NCBI GenBank assembly: GCA_024036415.1
Contig: JAMWET010001918.1
Coordinates: 137,001-201,000, forward strand
DNA length: 64,000 nucleotides
Origin: Prochilodus magdalenae
Taxonomy: Eukaryota; Chordata; Actinopteri; Characiformes; Prochilodontidae
Reading direction: 5' to 3'
The position numbers and the translations under genes were made by a program. Of the stretch, positions 57,911-64,000 are shown piece by piece (the first letter of the stretch is position 1; each line of letters opens with the position of its first letter). The notes beneath the pieces were generated by a model. The model was not told the origin of the DNA and searched no databases. It saw only the letters and a program-made list of their open reading frames with translations.

Positions 57911-59284
57911 TCACACGTGCAACCGAGCATTAATACACGTACCACTTCACCATAAAATGTTTTGGCATCAGTGTCTCAGACTTTTCCTGTAATAATGTTT
58001 TTTGTTGTGAGGCAACTTTAAACTCTTTAGACGTCTGATTCCTTTCACCATCGCTGTGAACAGTTCTGACTTGGTGTCACATCACCTAAGCTGAAAAGCT
58101 GTTTACTTTTTAATGATTGAATATTGCTGCAACTTTCTCTCTTTTAATATAATATTGAAATGGCTAGAAATCTATTTTTTTAATATATGAAATGGCTTTT
58201 TGTATATCTAACGTATATATCAGCAACATGTTTGAGTTCCCCTTTAAGACATGTGGTCTAAGGCCAATTGGTAGTCAGAGGCACATGGATACTGGCCTTA
58301 CTGGCCCGGTCAGTACTCCATATCTGATTGTGTGACAGCCCTAATGCTGTGCTGATCTAACAACATTCTATGTTGAGAATACTGTCTATCCATCACACAT
58401 CCACTGTCTGCCCGAATTCACCAGCACAATGTGTTTTGACTGGCCGTGATATGAAACGTCCATCTTATTCACACTGTGACATCTGTAATATGAAAAATAT
58501 GAAACTGAGTTTGAAAAAAGAAGCTGAACTAGGTAGAGGCGTTATGCCTTTTTTTCTAATGTCATGGCATTTCACTGAATACAATATCCAATATAGCTCA
58601 GCGAGTTTGATAAATTGCACTTCCGACTGAAAAAATGCCATGTAGCTGAGCTAAAAATAGGGGTATAGACACTTACACAAAGTTCCTGGATCAAACTAAT
58701 CAATAATAGAAAAGCTGATATGTTGTAAAGTATAAGGTACATATTTGCGATGGCAAAGTCTGAACAAATACTGGACCAGTCATGGTAAATGTTGCTTTCA
58801 GTTAGAGAATCATTTTTCTTCCAGCTGTAGAGTGGCTTCCAAATGTGTGTAAGTAGCCAGATTTCCATCTAGCAGCCAAATTCATTTCAAGCAAAAATGG
58901 TAAATGTAACGTGTAAATGTTGCTCATTGTTGCTTTTTGTAATTTTAAGAAGTATTTTAGGAACCTAAAAGTAAAGAGCCCGACAAGCAGTTTCCATAAT
59001 GCCCAGCACCTTACAAACCCGATTCCAAAAATTATCATTATTACAGATTATTAAATTCTACTTTACCTGCATTTCATTGAAAATGGTACAACATAATACA
59101 AAATATTATACATTTTTAATAATTTAATTTTGTATAAATATACATTAATATACATTTAATTTATTTATGTATTTATTTTTTGGTTTGTTTATTAAAATGG
59201 CACACAGTGTTATAAGCTATTAAGATTAGTATATAGAGTATGTACTGTGTTGTATTAGTATGCAGTACACAACTGAGATGCAGC
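57911..59284. other. Unassigned DNA
   Basis: No supported features; AT-rich from 59040. Confidence 0.4.
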
Positions 59285-59470
59285 TATTTACTTTTGGACT
59301 TCACACTGGTAGCAATCTAGATGGTTTTCCACTTTTTTGACCATAAAGAACAATGTAAAAGCTTGATTAGTCAGACCGCAACACACTTTCCTACATTGCC
59401 TCAGTGCATCTTAGACTACTTGAAGTCCAGATAAGTTAGCAGCATTCTGATTGTTATTGACATGTGGCTT
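59285..59470 (-). mobile_element. DNA-transposon or LINE fragment
   Basis: GTCAGACCGCAACACACTTT, CCTCAGTGCATCTTAGA and TTATTGACATGTGGCTTCAG resemble a recurrent fish repeat in reverse orientation. Class not determined. Confidence 0.4.
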
Positions 59471-59799
59471 CAGCTCTAAACATTTTTTTAAAAATATTGA
59501 AAGTTATAAAAAAAAAAGTCTTTTAGGTAAACAGACAAGCGCTGATGCTATGCTCCCTCTAAATTTAAAGTCTAGCCTTTTTCAGCTCATACCTTTCAAC
59601 ACAAAAACAGAACAAGTTTGTGAACAAGTAGTAAACCGATGCTAAGTAAAAGTGCTAAGTGATGCTGAAAGCTATATTTCTTTCAGTTTATACAGGTTAA
59701 GTGTAAAAATGAACTTGAACCTAGCTTTTCACTAAATAATCAGCAATCTACCTCTATTCTACTATGTGCAACAAAACTGCTGTCTTCTGGGTTAAAATT
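59471..59799. other. Unassigned DNA
   Basis: No gene or repeat recognised. Confidence 0.4.
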
Positions 59800-59965
59800 G
59801 TCAGCATTTTATTTATATTTATCTGTACTTTTTGTATATAGATCTTATTTATTATTTGTATATTTCCTGACACTTCTGTTCCTTCCTCTGTGCTGCTGTA
59901 ACACTGCAAATATCCCCACTGTGGGATCAATAAAGGATTATCTTATCTTACCTTATCTTAAATAT
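59800..59965 (+). mobile_element. LINE 3' UTR tail
   Basis: TCCCCACTGTGGGATCAATA then AAGGATTATCTTATCTTACC, a typical end of fish L2/Rex-like LINEs with a short (TATCT)n tail. Confidence 0.75.
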
Positions 59966-60124
59966 CATCTCGGTATTCTATAGGGGTACTCGTAGCAGTT
60001 TACACTAGCCACTAGCCAAACCACGTCACATCAACAGTCCAGTGCTACCCACATCCTATATACACATTAACTGTGAGAGTAAAAACTAGTGTCACTCAGT
60101 ATTCAAAGTAAAAAATTAAGATAC
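59966..60124. other. Unassigned DNA
   Basis: Short anonymous stretch. Confidence 0.4.
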
Positions 60125-60125
60125 C

Positions 60126-60195
<70 letters not shown>
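60125..60195. repeat. (TAA)n microsatellite
   Basis: About 23 uninterrupted AAT/TAA units. Confidence 0.98.
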
Positions 60196-60204
60196 TATTT
60201 CACA

Positions 60205-60970
60205 TCAAGTGGTGTGAAACAATATGTGCCCCTCACTTAATTCCTTTTGTTTTTGCTAATTTTCACAGTTAAACATTTTAGATCACCCAACAAATTTTAA
60301 TATGAGATAAAGAAAATTGGGAGGGGTAAATACATAATGAATCTTTTAAAATGATCATTACGTATACTGCAGGTAACGATTTATTGAAAACCCATGTGGA
60401 AAAAAAGCAATTGGACTATGGTGGTGACATTATGCCAGACCTACTAAGTCCACCATTGACTCATCAGTCCACAGAATATTAGCCCAAAGGTCTTGAGGGT
60501 CATGTTAATGCTTTCTGTATTCTTTTTCGGTCAGCGGTTTACTCCTTCGGTTTATCCCTTGCAACTCTCCTATGGATGTCATATTTGCCCGGTGTCCTTC
60601 GTATAGTGTACATTGACCTTAACCTAGACTCTAGACGAGTGAGGCCTGCAGTTCTTTACCTGTTTATCTAGGTTCTTTTGTGACCCCCTGGATGAGTTGT
60701 TGATGTGATCTTGGTTCGTTTTTGTTAGGCTGGCCATTTCTAGGAAGGTTCACTAGTAGTTTGCCATTTGGGGATAATTTCTCTCACAATGGTTTCCTGG
60801 AGTCTCAGAGCCTTAGCAATGGCTTTAAACTTTTCCAAACTGTAGATTTCATTTACTTAGTTTCACATTTGTATTTGAACCTCTTTAGAACATGGCATCC
60901 TCTATTGCTGTTTAAAACCGTCTTTCTGAGATCTAAAAGGTCTAATATTAGAAAACGTTTGATTATCTAA
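60205..60970 (-). mobile_element. Non-autonomous DNA transposon relic (Tc1/mariner-like)
   Basis: CAATATGTGCCCCTCACTTA, CAACAAATTTTAATATGAG, ATCAGTCCACAGAATATTAG and AGCCTTAGCAATGGCTTTAA belong to an abundant fish DNA-transposon family read on its non-coding strand. TIRs could not be paired. Confidence 0.6.
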
Positions 60971-61298
60971 AACATGCAAGCATGACAAATATGATATTAT
61001 CTCGAAGAAGACATTAGAGACTTTTTCACACCATTAATAAATAACTACATATATTCTGCGACTGAGAATTACACTTACACTGCGTTCACCATCTTTACAA
61101 AGTTGACCAACTACTTCAGAAGCCCTAAGTAAAGCTAGAATTCTGGGAACGAGAATGGGTCCTTTTTATATTTCTGTGGTTTTCTGCTAAAAGTACTTGT
61201 CACAGGTTTAATGAGCTAAAGCAACTCCAGTAATGATGATGGCCGAGTAGAGCTTGTAGAGTGTACCCAAGCTCAAAGTAAAAACAACCTTACCTCAG
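60971..61298. other. Unassigned DNA
   Basis: No gene or repeat recognised. Confidence 0.4.
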
Positions 61299-61406
61299 TT
61301 TGGATGGCTTCTCAGCTGGCAACGAGCAGAGGAAAAATGGATTTGTGCAATTAGGAGGGATGAAGGAATAAACGTTGTCACACAGAAGGGAAGTAACGGT
61401 GTCAAG
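61299..61406 (+). pseudogene. Possible THAP-domain-like fragment ending at a splice-donor-like site
   Basis: A 36-codon open stretch reads EEKWICAIRRDEG and INVVTQKGSN in its second half. KW..AIRRDEG is typical of the helix region of THAP zinc-finger domains, found in cellular DNA-binding proteins and in P-element or Kolobok-type transposases. The Cys2-CysHis ligands are not visible, because the first pair would lie upstream and the second downstream. The fragment ends AAG|GTAAGTA, a strong donor consensus, and is preceded by TTACCTCAG. It could be an exon remnant, a transposon relic or chance. Confidence 0.3.
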
Positions 61407-61902
61407 GTAAGTAATTAGCCTAGTTAGGAGCTTTAGAGTGACGTTAAATGTGCTTTCTTTCTGCGGGTCAGTTCTAGTTTTTTTTAAATTTGCAAAACAT
61501 CCTCATAAAGTGGACATTTCTGTATTAAATCATCCTGTGAAAAGAGTGGCTGGTAGAAGTTCATTCCAATATGACAAAAATCAACAACACTAAGTTGTAA
61601 AGTTCTCAACCTGGAAAGTTTTAAAAGTTCTGTTAAGTAAAATTTGAAATGGCATAAATCTCAGAAAGTCTCAGGATTAGCACAAAAATCCAGAAAGGAT
61701 TGTAAGGATGATCAGGTTTGGTTTTTAAAAGGGGGTGTGGTCAGTGGGAGGGCAGGTAAATGGTGCATACCTGCCCAGGTAAAATATGATGTATGTTTTA
61801 ATGTACTAGAAATGTAGTTTAATATCAGCAAGTACATTAAATTCCACTAAATGATCTATATCACTAATATTTATATACACACTACTGTACTACTATTAAA
61901 TT
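61407..61902. other. Unassigned DNA
   Basis: No gene or repeat recognised. Confidence 0.4.
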
Positions 61903-61965
61903 ATACATATATATATATATATATTTTTTTTTTTTGCTATTTATCATTTGTGCTATGATATACAA

Positions 61966-62050
<85 letters not shown>

Positions 62051-62154
62051 CATATAGATAATACAATTATATATAATATAATGTAATAATATTTTACATT
62101 ATATATATTAGTAATTAGTAACTATTTGTAATAGCACAAATGATAAATAGCAAA
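61903..62154. repeat. AT palindrome with (TA)n core
   Basis: Perfect 24 bp inverted arms at 61933-61956 and 62131-62154 (TTTGCTATTTATCATTTG..) enclose a TA array at 61967-62046. A shorter TA run precedes it at 61903-61924. Confidence 0.9.
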
Positions 62155-63154
62155 CTGTCATTAGTGCTATGTGGCATTAGTTACTACAGAGCCAGTGGGA
62201 GGCATGACATTTTCAGAGTCTCTCCAGTGTGCTTCTTTCCTTGTTGGGTATATAGCACAGTGCACCGTGACTCAAGCACTGTTCCAGCCTGTGTAACAAG
62301 CCTTGCTTTTTAAAACCACAGCTTTAACTTTTTTTTCCTGAACGCCAGTGAAAGGCCCCACTTATCATCCACAGCTAGTGACGCATAACTCCGGATTTTC
62401 AGAAGTCATTTTCACTTAATTTGAACCAAGACAGCACTGTTGATAAAGGGATATGGCAGAGATTACACCATCCCAAATGTAGTTTATCAATTTCTTTGAG
62501 TAGCTACAGATTGTATTAATATTATTAGATTATACCAAGTAATATCCGGTGGCCTGACAAATGATTACAGCTGACAAATGATTGAAGACGTTGTGCCATC
62601 AACGAGGCTATTTCACATAATGAGGCGGGTGAAGGGCTCGAGCAGGCTACAGGATGAGGGCAAACTCGGGATGAGAAAACCATTGCTGTATAATTCTTTA
62701 AAAGTGAATTATTCTTAACTTGTTAACCTGGTTTTAGAAAATGGTTTTTGTTCCAGAGCAGCTGGATTTTACCTTGTACCCCTTTTCAAAGGGCATATTG
62801 GAATTTTCTGCAGCAGTTAGCTAACATGGTACGCAGGTGCCAGAATGTAATTGCAGCACCGATCAAGGTGGGGTGGTAAATTTAAACCAGACAAATGGCA
62901 AACAGGAAGCCAGCTTCAGATGCACCCTATTCTCCACAACAGTTTATTTATTCATTATTTATTTGTGGCCCCTGCATCCTTTATAATTTATTTTTCTAAT
63001 CATAAAAGAATCTGAAAAATTTTCCAATACAGTGTTTACTTGCATGCTTGTCATTCAAATGCATTCTACCAATCTCTAAGAATGCACCCCCCCACCTTCA
63101 TTTTTGAATACAAGGACGCAGGAAATGACTGTTTCTGGTAGCAGTGCTAGGCAT
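62155..63154. other. Unassigned DNA
   Basis: About 1 kb without a supported gene or repeat. Confidence 0.4.
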
Positions 63155-63290
63155 TCGGCAGAGGTCCTTACAGTTTACATTCACACAGATAGGTGAAGAA
63201 GTGTTAGGAATCTTGCCCAGGGACTTTTACTAGTATACCGAAGGGGGCTTGCCCAAGTGGAGAATTTAACCCCAAACCAACCAATTAATT
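63155..63290 (-). mobile_element. Degraded SINE related to 38085-38292
   Basis: GTGTTAGGAATCTTGCCCAG followed by GGACTTTTACTAGTATACC matches the middle of the 38.1 kb SINE. The ends are not preserved. Confidence 0.5.
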
Positions 63291-63767
63291 CCCTCTGAAA
63301 TTACCTACAGGTAAGTCAGGCAGTCCTGCTGAGAAGAGACCATTGGTCTGGCCATCTGCATCATTGGCAATTGACATCAGAGACTAATGTACCCAGCAGT
63401 TAAGTACTGATGTCATGGATGGGCTTTCTAGAACAGATTATCTAGTTCACATGGCATTACTGATTGTATAGGGTTGTGCAATTGTTGGTAACTGGAGGTC
63501 CCGTGGTCTGTTTAATATAGTGTATGAAAGTAAACAAGTATCAAGTTTGCAATGGCATGGCGTCATATGATAATTAATACATTGATGAGGTTGTGCAGTC
63601 TAATAATGGAAACGAGATGTACATACAAATCAAATAATAACAATAACTTCATTATTTTATTGAAAATATTTATAGGTACATTATCAGGGTGTTTGACAGA
63701 TACAAGTTTCTTTAAGTTACATTAAAAAGTTTTGCTTGTTTGTAGCAGTGGTCAAATAAACACATTT
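63291..63767. other. Unassigned DNA
   Basis: No gene or repeat recognised. Confidence 0.4.
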
Positions 63768-63960
63768 GGGTAACACTTACATTAAGCATTGACTAACATG
63801 AAGTAATACATTACTGAACAGGAAGTAGTATATTAACATTGGTTGCAGGGCTTAACTAATGTTAAGTAAACCTACAATAACTACATGTTACATGTTAGGT
63901 AAACATTAGTTAATGTATTACTTCATGTTTGTTAGTCAGCACTTAATGTAAATTGTTACT
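63768..63960. mobile_element. hAT-like MITE with ~50 bp TIRs and CACATTT duplication
   Basis: The left arm GGGTAACACTTACATTAAGC..GACTAAC..ATGAAGTAATACATTA is the inverse of the right arm ending ..AGTCAGCACTTAATGTAAATTGTTACT. CACATTT stands at 63761-63767 and 63961-63967 (8-mers ACACATTT and TCACATTT), as expected for a hAT-type duplication. No coding capacity. Confidence 0.85.
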
Positions 63961-64000
63961 CACATTTCTTTAACAAGTCTAGAGACAACATAAATGCTTA

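Overview
This window reads as intergenic or deep-intronic DNA of a ray-finned fish, most likely an otophysan teleost (characin, catfish or knifefish group). The evidence is many decayed Tc1/mariner transposons of fish type, tRNA-derived SINEs with an L2-like tail, L2/RTE-type LINE relics, long CA/GA/TA microsatellites, low coding density, and no operons or bacterial signals. The organism call is inference; no species can be named from sequence alone. I found no intact protein-coding gene, rRNA or tRNA gene, CRISPR array or bacterial-style system. The longest open frames are readings of tandem repeats or broken transposase and reverse-transcriptase fragments. Family assignments rest on recalled protein motifs and repeat consensus features and were not checked against a database.

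Layout. 1-2.8 kb: mostly unassigned, with a CA microsatellite and a LINE scrap. 2.9-6.5 kb: a nest in which one Tc1-like element was hit by a second Tc1-like element and by a TTAA-flanked piggyBac-like element that carries a roughly 20-22 bp minisatellite. 6.6-8.0 kb: a CpG-richer unique stretch and an AATAG array with a ~140 bp higher-order period. 8.5-12.1 kb: another Tc1 relic, a mariner-type element containing a solo-LTR-like insertion, and a SINE. 14.2-15.1 and 21.3-22.1 kb: LINE reverse-transcriptase relics. 17-19 kb: Tc1 relics. 22.2-25.5 kb: an RTE-like scrap, a 51 bp-arm palindrome, a Tc1 deletion derivative and a MITE. 26.5-30 kb: a degenerate minisatellite, then CA, TG and 600 bp GA arrays. 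30.6-42 kb: interspersed copies of two recurrent DNA-transposon families (called A and B here), a further dispersed repeat (E), SINEs and a LINE. 43.5-44.7 kb: a TIR element with a second copy of the solo LTR inside. 46-50.4 kb: nested Tc1, LINE and MITE pieces. 52.5-55.4 kb: GA, CA and TA arrays and a 21-unit 29 bp minisatellite interrupted by a SINE. 55.9-64 kb: scattered transposon relics, a possible THAP-like fragment, an AT palindrome and a hAT-like MITE.

No genes here work together. The biological content is layered transposition history plus tandem-repeat expansion. The best leads are the piggyBac-like insertion with an internal paralogous empty site, the fold-back family B, the two solo LTRs caught inside different DNA transposons, the near-perfect 22.8 kb palindrome, and three CpG-richer unique stretches that could hold regulatory DNA or an untranslated exon.
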